DNA of 64,000 nucleotides from Arenibacter troitsensis. GTDB taxonomy: Bacteria > Bacteroidota > Bacteroidia > Flavobacteriales > Flavobacteriaceae. Both the position numbers and the translations under genes were made by a program. Of the stretch, positions 26,523-36,182 are shown piece by piece. Location: positions 83,737 to 147,736 of the forward strand of contig NZ_FXAO01000011.1 in NCBI RefSeq assembly GCF_900177645.1, given 5' to 3'. Within the stretch, counting starts at the first letter, position 1, and every line of letters starts with the position of its first letter. The notes under the pieces are model-generated. The model was given only the letters and a program-made list of their open reading frames with translations. It did no database searches and was not told the origin of the DNA.

Positions 26523-28133
26523 CTAATATTTCTTGGATTGTTCAATATACTTATCATCCAGTTCCTTGGAATCCTTATACTTTACCCTAAGTTCGGCCAG
26601 TTTTCCCTTTAACTCCTTCACGATCTCTGCATAAGCTGGGTCATCATAAACATTGTTCATTTCCTTGGGGTCCTTCTTGCGATCATATAATTCCCATTCG
26701 TCCACATCGTAATAGAAATGGGCAAGTTTGTATTCCTTGGTCACTATGCCATAGTGGCGTTTTACCATATGCACACTGGGATATTCATAATAATGATAAT
26801 AAACAGCTTCGCGGTTCCATTTGGCACCGTCCCCTTTTAGCAACGGCATAAGGCTTTCTCCCTGCATATCTGTCGGTGCTGAGATTTGGGCAGCCTCCAA
26901 AAAGGTCTGGGCAAAATCAAGGTTCTGCACCATTTCCTCCTCGGTGGTTCCCGGTTTTATTTCATTTGGCCAACGGATCAACAAAGGCGTTTTGAAGGAC
27001 TCATCGTAAATAAAACGCTTATCGAACCAACCATGTTCCCCTAAATAAAAACCTTGATCGGAGGTATAGACTACTATGGTATTTTCGGCCAGGCCATTGT
27101 TGTCCAGGTAGTCCAGTACCCGTCCCACATTATCATCAACGGAGGAAATACTTCCCAAATAGTCCTGCATGTACCGCTGGTATTTCCAGATCATTTTTTC
27201 CTTATCGGTCAACTTGGGCCATTTTTCCTTGAAATCGAGGTTAATGGAGTCCAGAATAGGTTTGTATTCATTTCTCTGTTCCTCGTTCCCACGGTTAAAT
27301 TCGTTGTAAACGTCGGCTTGGGAACCTTCTACCAATGGCTCCACTCCTCCCATAGCTTCCAATGTTTCTGGAAAAATCTTGCTATCATGGCTATACTGCA
27401 TATGGTACAAAAGATTCATTTCGGCTGTTTTGGCTGCAGTACCCCTATTGGAGTAATCATCGAATAAAGTTTCTGGCAAGGGAAAGGTTTTTTGAGTGTA
27501 TTCCTTAAACTTATCCGCCCTTGGCCACCATGGTCTGTGCGGTGCCTTATGGAGATACATTAAAAAGAACGGCTTATCGGAATCTCTTTTTTTATCCAAC
27601 CATTCCAAACTCATGTCCGTAATAATATCCGTTACATAACCGGTAATGGTGGTATCGCCCTTTTGGGTGATAAAATCTGGGTTGATATAATGTCCTTGAC
27701 CTGGTAAGATCATAAAATCGTCCACCCCCTTGGGATTGTTCCCAAAATGTAGCTTCCCAAACATGGCCGTTTGGTAACCCGCCTTCTGAAAGATTTGCGG
27801 AAAGGTAACCTGGGTAGTATCGAAAGGATTGTGATTATCTATTTTCCCATTAATGTGGGTATGTTTCCCTGTAAGAATGGTGGCTCGTGAAGGTGCGCAA
27901 ATGGAATTGGTAACACTGGCATTTCTGAACAACATCCCTTCCTTGGCCAACCGATCTATATTAGGGGTCTGGATCAGATGATCGCTATAAGCACTAATGG
28001 CCTGATAAGCATGATCATCGGACATGATAAACAAAAAATTAGGTTTTTGGGGCTTCTTCGCCTCTTTCTCGGCACAACTGTACCCTAATATTAGACATAG
28101 AGCAACAAGGGAAAATAATGGTAATACTTTCAT
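26523..28133 (-). CDS. S1-family sulfatase lipoprotein (N-acetylglucosamine-6-sulfatase-like group)
   Basis: A 536-residue sulfatase with lipoprotein signal LILGYSC (Cys20). Motifs: FIMSDDHAYQAISAY (Asp39-Asp40), CAPSR with Cys79 for formylglycine, GKLHFG, LPGQGHYINPDF, LHKAPHRPWWP and YTSDQGFYLGEHGWFDKR. This set is typical of the iduronate/N-acetylglucosamine-6-sulfatase-like branch of S1, different from the other sulfatases here. The open frame extends 24 codons further upstream, but only the ATG at 28133 gives a lipoprotein signal. It converges on the molybdenum hydroxylase operon across a REP-containing gap. The exact sulfated sugar is unknown, and assignment to a numbered S1 subfamily would need a database comparison. 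Confidence 0.92.
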   Translation of the reverse strand: MKVLPLFSLVALCLILGYSCAEKEAKKPQKPNFLFIMSDDHAYQAISAYSDHLIQTPNIDRLAKEGMLFRNASVTNSICAPSRATILTGKHTHINGKIDNHNPFDTTQVTFPQIFQKAGYQTAMFGKLHFGNNPKGVDDFMILPGQGHYINPDFITQKGDTTITGYVTDIITDMSLEWLDKKRDSDKPFFLMYLHKAPHRPWWPRADKFKEYTQKTFPLPETLFDDYSNRGTAAKTAEMNLLYHMQYSHDSKIFPETLEAMGGVEPLVEGSQADVYNEFNRGNEEQRNEYKPILDSINLDFKEKWPKLTDKEKMIWKYQRYMQDYLGSISSVDDNVGRVLDYLDNNGLAENTIVVYTSDQGFYLGEHGWFDKRFIYDESFKTPLLIRWPNEIKPGTTEEEMVQNLDFAQTFLEAAQISAPTDMQGESLMPLLKGDGAKWNREAVYYHYYEYPSVHMVKRHYGIVTKEYKLAHFYYDVDEWELYDRKKDPKEMNNVYDDPAYAEIVKELKGKLAELRVKYKDSKELDDKYIEQSKKY

Positions 28134-28266
28134 ATAATTGGATGGTTTATTAAAGCTTCTACTATAGGAAACATTAAATATATAAGGTTTATATATAAAC
28201 TTCAAATAAATATGAGCCGCCCCTTCATTTTGGAATTAATCCAAAAGTCTTATCAACCTCAAAATA

Positions 28267-28303
28267 GGAAAAGCCATTCTACACGAATGTAAAATGGCTT
28301 TCC
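28267..28303 (-). terminator. Strong intrinsic terminator of the efflux operon (UUCG loop)
   Basis: Read on the minus strand, arms GGAAAGCCATTTTACA and TGTAGAATGGCTTTTCC pair around a TTCG tetraloop, with one bulge and one mismatch, followed by a T-rich stretch. It lies 31 bp after the TolC-like gene. Confidence 0.75.
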
Positions 28304-28334
28304 ATCAAAGTAATTGGCAACCCTTGGATCAGCT

Positions 28335-29792
28335 TTATCTATCCCATCCTCCTCCTAAGGCCCTATACATACTTACCTTGGCCAACATTTGGTCCTTTTT
28401 GGTCTCTACAAGATCCTCACTGGATTCGAGGGCATCCCGCTGGGTCAAAAGTACCTCCATATAGTCTGCCCTGGCCGACTGAAAAAGTCGAATGGAAATA
28501 TCTATGGATTCATTAAGTGCCTGTACCTGACCTACTTTTAATTCATAACTTCTGTTAAGATTATCAATATTGGACAGTTGATTGGCTACCTCGATATACG
28601 CATTTAAAATAGCCTTTTCATACTCGTACACTGCCTGTATTTGCCTAGCGTTGGCATTGCCATAAGCTGCCTTGATTGCATTTCTATTGATTAACGGGGC
28701 CACTACATCCCCCACTACGTTATACAACAAAGATTGTGGTGTACTAGTCAAAAATTTCGGTTTAAAGGCCTCCAATCCAACACCTGCCTTTATCCCCAAG
28801 GAAGGGTAGAAATTAGCCTTGGCTACTTTAACATCCAACTTGGCCGCAGCCAATTCATATTCGGTCTGTCTTATATCTGGCCGGTTTTGAAGCAGTTGGG
28901 AGGGTATCCCTGCGTTTACCTCTCCCACGGTCCTTTCAATAAAACCCTTAGAATCCCTTGGGATATGTTGTGGTGATCTCCCGATTAGAAAATTAATCTT
29001 ATTCTCGGTCTCTACGATCTGCTGTTGAACCTCGTATTTTTGGCTCTTGTTCTTAAGTACCTCTGCCTCAAACCTACGCACGGCCAACTCCGTCGCCCTT
29101 GCTGCCGTTTTTTGAAGCCTTACCATGGCCAAAGCATTCTGTTGAATGGCAAGATTCTGTTCAATAATAGCCAATCGACTGTCCAAAGCTACCAACTCGT
29201 AATAGGATGCGGCTACTTCGGATACCAGATTGGTGACCATGAAATTCTTTCCCTCAATGGAAGAAAGATATTCGAAAACAGCTGCTTTTTTAGCATTTCT
29301 TAGCTTTTTCCAAACATCCACCTCCCAAGAAGCGTAGGCACCAACTACAAAATTGGAAAGAGGTTCAGGGAACTCTTTTCCCTCCCGTATTTCAAGCTGT
29401 TCCTCCACTGCACCATTCCTGGTATAAGCACCCACTTTTTCAATTTCCGCTCCAGCCTGAAGATTCACAGAGGGCAGATATTCCCCTTTTCTGGTCCTGA
29501 TCTCATTTTTGGCCATCTCTACCCGTTGAAGCATTATATTAAGCTCCTGATTTTTAATCAAGGCAGTATCTATCAGCGCATTTAGATAGGGGTCCGAAAA
29601 AAAATCTTTCCAGCGGGTACTTGCACTGTTCAGGCTATCTTCCAATTGATTTTGATACCTCATCGGCACATCCGAATTTTCCTCCAATAGCGTTTTTGAA
29701 GGAACACAGGAATAGGTGGCTACAACAGCAAACAAAGTCAGCCCGTAAACCCTGCTCTTTTTTAGGCATAATATTCTCTTATTTTTCATCAT
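28335..29792 (-). CDS. TolC-like outer membrane efflux factor (NodT/OprM family lipoprotein)
   Basis: A 485-residue outer membrane channel of a tripartite exporter. The N-terminal signal ends in ATYSC (Cys29), a lipoprotein site as in OprM/CusC. The body has the two repeated coiled-coil halves of the family: long helices such as QELNIMLQRVEMAKNEIRTRKGEYLPSV and RPDIRQTEYELAAAKLDVKVAKANFYPSL, the latter being the standard NodT signature, each followed by beta-strands. It overlaps the end of the RND permease gene by 14 bp, which shows tight translational coupling. It docks with the pump and the membrane fusion protein to expel drugs or toxic compounds; no substrate can be read from sequence. 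Confidence 0.95.
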   Translation of the reverse strand: MMKNKRILCLKKSRVYGLTLFAVVATYSCVPSKTLLEENSDVPMRYQNQLEDSLNSASTRWKDFFSDPYLNALIDTALIKNQELNIMLQRVEMAKNEIRTRKGEYLPSVNLQAGAEIEKVGAYTRNGAVEEQLEIREGKEFPEPLSNFVVGAYASWEVDVWKKLRNAKKAAVFEYLSSIEGKNFMVTNLVSEVAASYYELVALDSRLAIIEQNLAIQQNALAMVRLQKTAARATELAVRRFEAEVLKNKSQKYEVQQQIVETENKINFLIGRSPQHIPRDSKGFIERTVGEVNAGIPSQLLQNRPDIRQTEYELAAAKLDVKVAKANFYPSLGIKAGVGLEAFKPKFLTSTPQSLLYNVVGDVVAPLINRNAIKAAYGNANARQIQAVYEYEKAILNAYIEVANQLSNIDNLNRSYELKVGQVQALNESIDISIRLFQSARADYMEVLLTQRDALESSEDLVETKKDQMLAKVSMYRALGGGWDR

Positions 29793-32700
29793 CTTTTCCT
29801 TTGGTTAGTTTTTTCAAAAGTTTCGTAATCTCCCTCATTTTGGTCCTAGTCCTACTTTCTCCCTCACTCGTACGCATCAATTCTTCGGAAAAAGGTTCAC
29901 TGGCCTCATCTTTGATCAGATTCCTTCCTTCTGCCATAGTAGCAAAAATGTAGTAAAGCCCTGGTATGACCAACACTCCAAATAGTGTTCCTATGAGCAT
30001 TCCGCCCAAAGCCGACCCGCCAATGGTCCTATTTCCAATGGCTCCAGCTCCGGTAGCAACGACCAGAGGAATCAAACCGGCAATAAATGCGAATGAAGTC
30101 ATTAAAATAGGCCTAAAACGGGCGCGTGAACCTTCGATGGCCGCTTCAAGAATGCTGGCACCTTGCCGATGCTTTTGTACGGCGAACTCAACTATAAGCA
30201 CCGCGTTCTTGCCCAATAGACCCACTAACATAATTACCCCTATCTGAGCATAGACATCATTGGCCAAGCCCATCATTCTCAATAATGCAAAAGAGCCAAA
30301 AACACCCACTGGCAAGGATAGAATAACGGCAAAAGGCAATAGAAAGCTCTCATATTGGGCCGCTAGCACAAAATACACAAATATTAATACTATGATGAAA
30401 ATGTATAGGGATTCATTTCCTCTTTTGGCCTCATCGAACGAAAGCCCTTCCCAAGCAATGTCATAGCCCCTGGGCAGGGTTTGGGCGGCGACCTCTTTTA
30501 TGGCGTTAATAGCGTCCCCAGTGGTATACCCAGGCGCAGGAAGCCCATTGATCGTGGCCGAATTATACAAATTGTAGCGGGTAATCTCATTGGGGCCCAA
30601 ACGCTTTTCCATGGTCATAAAGGCAGAATAAGGTACCATTTCCCCTTCTTCATTTTTTACGAACAATTTTTCCAAATCAGATGGAAGTGCCCTATACTCG
30701 GGAGCCGACTGGGTATAGACCTTAAAGAACCTCCCAAACAGAATGAAGCCCTGTTCATAGGTACTACCAATCAAAATATTGAGGTTTTCCATAGCCTTAC
30801 CTATAGAAACCCCTTTTTGCATGGCAATCTTATTATTGATTTTAAGTTCGTATTGGGGATAGTTGGCAGAGAAAAAAGAGAACAATCCTGTTAGTTCTTC
30901 CCTTTTGGACAAAGCGTCCATAAAATCATCATTTATCTTTCCAAAACCATGATAATCCGTGGAATTGGTCTTATCCAATAAACGCATGGAAAATCCGCCC
31001 GAAGATCCAAAACCAGGTACCGCCGGCGGCTCAAAATATTCTATCCTGGCCCCTAGATTTTGGGTTTCCTCTTCCAATTCCTCCATAATCTCATGTACGG
31101 AATGATGACGCTCGGACCATGGTTTTAAATTGATGAGACAGGTACCGGCATTGGACCCACGTCCTTCGGTCATAATCTCATAACCGGCCAAAGAAGAAAC
31201 CGACTCCACTCCATCCATTTCTTCACAGATCTGCTGCAATTTACGGGCAACATCATTGGTCCTTTCCAAAGTGGCTCCAGGTGGCGTCTGTATAATGGCA
31301 TAAATCATCCCTTGATCTTCATTGGGAATAAATCCTGCTGGCAGCGATTCGTTCGTAAAAAATATCCCCGCGCAAAAAGCTATTAGGATACCAAAGGTGA
31401 CGATCCTTCTGGTTACGATTTTATCCAATAAATTTACATAGGTCCCCGTAAGACGTTCAAAGCCCTTATTAAACCAGGCAATAAACTTATCCACGGGCGA
31501 TTTCCTCTTGGGCTTCCCATGATTGCTCCTTAACATTATGGCACATAATACCGGGGTAAGGGTAAGGGCCACAACCGCTGATATTACAATGGACCCGGCC
31601 ATAGTAATGGAAAACTGTCTGTAAAACACCCCTACCGGACCGGTCATAAAGGATATGGGGATAAATACGGACACCATAACCAAGGTAATGGCGATAATAG
31701 CTCCACCAATCTCACTCAACACCTCTGTGGATGCCTTATAAGGGCTTAGATTCTCCTCCTCCATTTTTACGTGAACCGCCTCCACCACAACTATGGCATT
31801 ATCAACAACGATTCCAATGGCCAGTACCAAGGCAAATAAGGTAATAAGGTTAATGGACAGCCCAAATAGCTGCATTACAAAAAAAGCACCGATCAATGAA
31901 ACAGGCACCGCAATGATCGGGATCAGCGTTGATCTCCAATCACCCAAGAAAAGGAAGACCACTATAGCCACCAAAATGAAGGCATCACGAAGGGTATGGA
32001 GTACCTGTTCAATAGAGGCATCCAAGAAGTTGGCAACATCATAGCTAATCTTATAATCCAATCCAGGTGGAAGGTCTTCTTTAAGCTCCAGTAATTTTGA
32101 TTTAACCTCGTCAATAACATCCTTTCCATTACTGCCCAAAGTCTGTTTTAAGATAATGGATGCTGATGGCCGACCATCCAAATTGGAATAAATATCGAAG
32201 AACTCGCTACCGAGTTCTACATCGGCCAAATCTCCCAAGGTAATGGTCTCCCCCTCCGCATTGGCACGAACTATAATATCCTTGTACTGTTCCGGTTGAT
32301 TGTAACGCCCTACGTAGGTAAGCACATATTCCAAAGACTGGGATTTAATTCCGGAACTTTGCCCGATCCTTCCTGGCCTGGCAATTATACTCTGGTCCTG
32401 CATAGCCTCCATAATTTCCTCGGCAGATACATTATAGGCACGCATACGATCTGGTTTTAACCACACCCGCATAGCGTACTTTCGGCTACCTAAAATCTGG
32501 GCGCTGGCAATACCGTTGATACGTTGTATTTCGGGTATAATTTTAGTATAGGCATAATTGTAAAGAAACTTTTCATCGTTATGCTCGTCTTCGGCAAACA
32601 GGTTTACGTACATCAACATACTGGGTTGTACGGGAGTTATAATCACCCCTTCCTTTTGCACCAATTCGGGTAGGTTCGGCATTACCTGATCTACCCTTGT

Positions 32701-33024
32701 CTTTACCATAACTACTGCCGTATTGGGATCCGTTCCTGGTTCAAAAATAACACGCAGCGTACCTTCCCCGGCACTGGTGGCATCGGATGCCAGATAGCGC
32801 ATTCCCTGAACACCGTTAATGGCCGTTTCCAATGGAATAAGTGTTGAGTTTACCAATACATCTGCACTTGCACCTGGATACGCTATAAAAATATTAACGG
32901 TAGTAGGTGCTATTTCGGGGAATTGGGAAATAGGTAATTGTTTAATGGCCAAAAGGCCTGTAAAAACTATCATGACTGATATGACTATGGCCAATACCGG
33001 TCTTTTTATAAATTTTTTGAACAT
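29779..33024 (-). CDS. RND-family multidrug efflux permease (HAE1/AcrB-like)
   Basis: A 1081-residue inner membrane pump. The N-terminus FIKRPVLAIVISVMIV is the classical start of the family, then two large periplasmic loops and twelve transmembrane helices. The proton-relay segment reads GIVVDNAIVVVEAVH, so one of the two adjacent aspartates of AcrB is Asn here, as in many Bacteroidetes homologues. Other signatures are GPVGVFYRQFSIT and GLLGKNAVLIVEFA. The open frame extends upstream to 33120, but the ATG at 33024 fits the family start. It is the second gene of the operon: fusion protein, pump, channel. A charged cytoplasmic tail (GKDDEK) ends the protein. It probably exports hydrophobic inhibitors or metabolites. 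Confidence 0.96.
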   Translation of the reverse strand: MFKKFIKRPVLAIVISVMIVFTGLLAIKQLPISQFPEIAPTTVNIFIAYPGASADVLVNSTLIPLETAINGVQGMRYLASDATSAGEGTLRVIFEPGTDPNTAVVMVKTRVDQVMPNLPELVQKEGVIITPVQPSMLMYVNLFAEDEHNDEKFLYNYAYTKIIPEIQRINGIASAQILGSRKYAMRVWLKPDRMRAYNVSAEEIMEAMQDQSIIARPGRIGQSSGIKSQSLEYVLTYVGRYNQPEQYKDIIVRANAEGETITLGDLADVELGSEFFDIYSNLDGRPSASIILKQTLGSNGKDVIDEVKSKLLELKEDLPPGLDYKISYDVANFLDASIEQVLHTLRDAFILVAIVVFLFLGDWRSTLIPIIAVPVSLIGAFFVMQLFGLSINLITLFALVLAIGIVVDNAIVVVEAVHVKMEEENLSPYKASTEVLSEIGGAIIAITLVMVSVFIPISFMTGPVGVFYRQFSITMAGSIVISAVVALTLTPVLCAIMLRSNHGKPKRKSPVDKFIAWFNKGFERLTGTYVNLLDKIVTRRIVTFGILIAFCAGIFFTNESLPAGFIPNEDQGMIYAIIQTPPGATLERTNDVARKLQQICEEMDGVESVSSLAGYEIMTEGRGSNAGTCLINLKPWSERHHSVHEIMEELEEETQNLGARIEYFEPPAVPGFGSSGGFSMRLLDKTNSTDYHGFGKINDDFMDALSKREELTGLFSFFSANYPQYELKINNKIAMQKGVSIGKAMENLNILIGSTYEQGFILFGRFFKVYTQSAPEYRALPSDLEKLFVKNEEGEMVPYSAFMTMEKRLGPNEITRYNLYNSATINGLPAPGYTTGDAINAIKEVAAQTLPRGYDIAWEGLSFDEAKRGNESLYIFIIVLIFVYFVLAAQYESFLLPFAVILSLPVGVFGSFALLRMMGLANDVYAQIGVIMLVGLLGKNAVLIVEFAVQKHRQGASILEAAIEGSRARFRPILMTSFAFIAGLIPLVVATGAGAIGNRTIGGSALGGMLIGTLFGVLVIPGLYYIFATMAEGRNLIKDEASEPFSEELMRTSEGESRTRTKMREITKLLKKLTKGKDDEK

Positions 33025-33149
33025 CTTTTGTGAAATTAGGTTAGGCATAAAAATTAATTCCCGAAGGGGCTTTCTTGTCCTCCTTACCTTTGGATGGACA
33101 ACGCCCCATACTTTGCGCAATTAATCTTTAAGATTCCTATAGGTTATAC

Positions 33150-34232
33150 TTACTCGGCGTAAAGTGATAAGTTGTTTATAACCGATTTTGGTTCAATAAA
33201 TTCGGTTTCAACATGGTCTCCGTCCTTTACCATACGAATGCCGTCAAGAATTATTCTATCCTTCTCGGTAAGTCCCTTTTCAATGATAAAAAGATTTGGT
33301 AGTTCCCCGGCGATAGCTATTTCCTTCTGTTTTACCACTGCCTTATCATCAACTACAAAAACATATTTTTTGTCCAAAACCTCAAAGGTGGCTTTTTGTG
33401 GAATGATCAGCGCGTTCGTATGGGGTACCTGCATAATTATACTACCAGTTTCCCCATGGCGTAAAATACCCTCGGGATTGTCAAAAGTTGCCCTAAAAGC
33501 TATGTTACCGGTCTCATGGCTAAATTCCCCTTCAATGGTTTCAACAATACCAGTCTGATTAAAGCGTTTATTGTTGGCCATTAAAAGTGCTACCTCTTTT
33601 TTACTATTGCGATCAACACTTGTAATGTAATCCAAATACTCTGCCTCGGGCACATTGAAATAAACCCACATTTTACTATTGTCCGATAGGGTAGTCAACA
33701 ATTCCCCTTCATCCAAAAGACTACCTTCCCTAACATGCAGGTGATCCATAATACCATCAAACGGAGCCTTGATATTGGTGAATCCTAGATGGGTCTCTGC
33801 CAACATAACTTCTGCTTTGGCCTTTTCAAAATTAGCCTTTGCCATGGCCAGCTCATTTGCAGAAACTACATTGCCATCGGCCAATAATTTAGTATTCTCA
33901 TATTCAATTTCGGCCACCCGAGCTTCCGCCGTGGCCTTTTGAAATTCCGCCTCATAAACATTGGGCATAATATGGAACATTTGTTGACCCTTTTTTACGG
34001 ATTGACCTTCATCTACCGAGATCTCCTGTAAATAGCCCTTTTCCAGAGCACGGACCTCAATATTTCGAATACTATGTATTTGGCATACATAGTCTTTTAC
34101 AACCGCGGTATCTTTTTTTATTGGACTGGTCACGAGATATTTGGTTTCCTCTCGTTTTTCATGTTTTTCGGAATTACAGCTTAATTGGCTCAATAATAAA
34201 CACACGCCAATAATCATGGGGGATTTCCTCAT
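33150..34232 (-). CDS. RND efflux membrane fusion protein (HlyD/AcrA-like lipoprotein)
   Basis: A 360-residue periplasmic adaptor with lipoprotein signal CLLLSQLSC (Cys19). The barrel-sandwich (lipoyl) halves flank a helical hairpin: VRALEKGYLQEISVDEGQSVKKGQ before the hairpin (AEFQKATAEARVAEIEYENTK) and TNIKAPFDGIMDHLHVREGSLLDEG after it; then beta-barrel and membrane-proximal domains (EGILRHGETGSIIMQVP). It links the inner membrane pump to the TolC-like channel. It is the first gene of the operon, 125 bp upstream of the pump start. Length is normal for the family. Confidence 0.95.
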   Translation of the reverse strand: MRKSPMIIGVCLLLSQLSCNSEKHEKREETKYLVTSPIKKDTAVVKDYVCQIHSIRNIEVRALEKGYLQEISVDEGQSVKKGQQMFHIMPNVYEAEFQKATAEARVAEIEYENTKLLADGNVVSANELAMAKANFEKAKAEVMLAETHLGFTNIKAPFDGIMDHLHVREGSLLDEGELLTTLSDNSKMWVYFNVPEAEYLDYITSVDRNSKKEVALLMANNKRFNQTGIVETIEGEFSHETGNIAFRATFDNPEGILRHGETGSIIMQVPHTNALIIPQKATFEVLDKKYVFVVDDKAVVKQKEIAIAGELPNLFIIEKGLTEKDRIILDGIRMVKDGDHVETEFIEPKSVINNLSLYAE

Positions 34233-34385
34233 AATCTTAATTTATTAAAATGAATAATTGGTTTTTTAGCAAATAAAATGCCTGGTAAGTCCTTCCAATA
34301 TAGCTTCGGACTTACTCAATTTGGGTTAAAAACAGTACCAAAAAAGGGGAGCTACCCTAAATTAATTAAGTACTGTCAGATTTTC

Positions 34386-34856
34386 CTAAATTCTGAAAAC
34401 TTGGAATCTAATGTACCGCTTATAAGGAGTGGCAAAAGCGTGGGTATCAATGTAAGCAAGGTCATTTTCAAGATCGGAGGACAAATACTCCCACATTTGG
34501 GCATAAAAAATGGCAGTTGCCAGACCACCATAAATTAAATTTGTTTCCGGAGACAAAACAATTTCATCGCTCTCCTCCTCCTCTTCCTCGAAATCCGTAA
34601 CTTCCGCCACAAGTAACTTTTGAACTTCAAGTACAGAAGTATCCGCAAAAACAACAGGGGCCAATTCTTCCTCAAGCTCACAGGGAGAGATTTCGGAAGC
34701 TCCTAAATTTAAAATTGAAAAATAACGATCAACTTCAAAATTGGTATGGGCATAAATAGTGTTGAATCCATTTATTAAAAGGATACAGAGAAGTAGAATA
34801 TATTTTTGCAATGCCCGATTCATACGGGAATCAAAACTAGAACTTGAATTTAACAC
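34386..34856 (-). CDS. Small secreted protein of unknown function with acidic linker
   Basis: A 156-residue protein that I do not recognise. A signal peptide-like segment (YILLLCILLINGFNTIYA) follows an ATG at 34823; the frame also allows an ATG at 34856. The mature part begins HTNFEVDRYFSILNLGASE, contains a short acidic run (FEEEEEESDE) and ends in an aromatic and basic tail (YKRYIRFQVFRI). It precedes the efflux operon by 153 bp in the same direction, so partial co-transcription is possible. Flavobacterial genomes hold many such short exported proteins. Function is open. Confidence 0.6.
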   Translation of the reverse strand: MLNSSSSFDSRMNRALQKYILLLCILLINGFNTIYAHTNFEVDRYFSILNLGASEISPCELEEELAPVVFADTSVLEVQKLLVAEVTDFEEEEEESDEIVLSPETNLIYGGLATAIFYAQMWEYLSSDLENDLAYIDTHAFATPYKRYIRFQVFRI

Positions 34857-35029
34857 TCACAAGTAGTAGTTGTTAAAATTAAAATAAGAAACATTATTTT
34901 TATGAAAAACGAAGGCCTTTCATCTTGAAAATCAATTAATAATAATTTCAGATTCCAACTTTTAGCAATTAATCATAATAATCAATCAAAAGCCAACTTA
35001 TTGAATCCAATAAGGTAAAAACCGTTTTA

Positions 35030-35878
35030 TTACTTTTTATTCACTGCCCATTGTATTCCTTCTATAAGATGCTGACGCCCAAAATCCGTATTCAATGAAC
35101 GAATATCGTGCCCCAACTCTGTATAGAAAAATCTTCCTCCGCCCCAAACCCTTGTCCAAGCTATCGGATGATCCTTTCCCATTCCTAGGCCACCTCTAGT
35201 CTGGAAATACTCCCTAACTGGTTCGTATGTTGCCTCGTCTACCCGGAGTAACACCTGAACACCCGGCAGGCCTGTAACAGACTTGGTGTGGTTGGTCCAA
35301 TCCGCTTCGTACCAAAACTCTTTCCCCATTCCCTTAACCGCAGGATGATCCATCGCTTTTGGATCTACCAACACTTTGGCTTTGAGAAATTCGGAATCAC
35401 TATTAAAATCACATCCGCCCAATTCCATTATCCAGGGCCAGTTTTCCTGGTGCACCAACAGCGCATGCAGACCAACAATTGCTCCCCCATCTTTATACCA
35501 TTCCTCTATGGCATTCCGTTGTTCCTCATTAAAAACCTTATCCAGAACATTAGCATTATTGAACAGCAACACATCGTAATAGCCCAGTTTTTCCTTGGAT
35601 ATATCACTTCCTGTTTCACTGACATCTATTTGCATATTGTGTTCGGCACCTAGCCGCACAATCCACCCATTTACAATAGGAATATCGGGATGGCGGAACC
35701 AACCTGTACCGGAAAAAAGCAGCACCTTCAATGCCGTTCCGTCTCCCATGGCATTGCGCTCATACATTTTCTTCTGATGGTCAACATCAAGATGTTCCTG
35801 TGCAATTAATCGAAACGTTGATAGAAACGATATTGATAAAAAGAGAGTAATAACAATTAGGATTCTGTTACTTTTCAT
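35030..35878 (-). CDS. ThuA-domain secreted protein (trehalose-utilisation-like)
   Basis: A 282-residue exported protein with a signal peptide (TLFLSISFLSTFRLIAQ) and a ThuA domain, a glutamine amidotransferase-like fold: VLLFSGTGWFRHPDIP, LGYYDVLLFNNAN, WYKDGGAIVGLHAL, HPIAWTRVWGGGRFFYTELGH. ThuA proteins are tied to sugar catabolism in PULs, where they may act on keto- or disaccharides, though a biochemical role is poorly defined. It lies divergently from a sulfatase gene, which supports a role in glycan breakdown. The sequence is full length. Specific activity cannot be assigned. Confidence 0.9.
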   Translation of the reverse strand: MKSNRILIVITLFLSISFLSTFRLIAQEHLDVDHQKKMYERNAMGDGTALKVLLFSGTGWFRHPDIPIVNGWIVRLGAEHNMQIDVSETGSDISKEKLGYYDVLLFNNANVLDKVFNEEQRNAIEEWYKDGGAIVGLHALLVHQENWPWIMELGGCDFNSDSEFLKAKVLVDPKAMDHPAVKGMGKEFWYEADWTNHTKSVTGLPGVQVLLRVDEATYEPVREYFQTRGGLGMGKDHPIAWTRVWGGGRFFYTELGHDIRSLNTDFGRQHLIEGIQWAVNKK

Positions 35879-36182
35879 GATTCTTTATAGGACATTTAAT
35901 TAACTTATTGAAGGTTTCAATAAAAATAAGGGTTTAAATCCATTCCGATTTGGGTGCCACTAATGAGTTATGTCTACTTAAAGTAGTAAACCAAAACTGT
36001 TGTATGGATCAATGTACTTATTTTAAGTATGCCAAACAACCTACTAGTTATAATAACCAAGCACAAATGTGCGCCATATAAGGATCCTAAACCTTCTAAA
36101 AAACATTACGGGTATAGAAGATTTCCTATATTAGAGGCCATAATCAATAGCTTTTAACCAATACTCTTTATAATATTTCCCA
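35879..36182. promoter_or_regulatory. Divergent intergenic region with inverted repeats
   Basis: About 300 bp between the ThuA gene and the sulfatase gene. It holds a compact palindrome CTACTT-A-AAGTAG (35974-35986) and, overlapping it, an 8-bp pair TACTTAAA / TTTAAGTA (35975-35982 and 36022-36029). These might be operator sites for the divergent genes. Nothing else stands out. Confidence 0.4.

Noticed and set aside
34278..34538. 86-codon plus-strand frame opposite the small secreted protein
   Set aside because: The minus-strand gene has a signal peptide and a proper domain-like tail, while this frame shows no structure.
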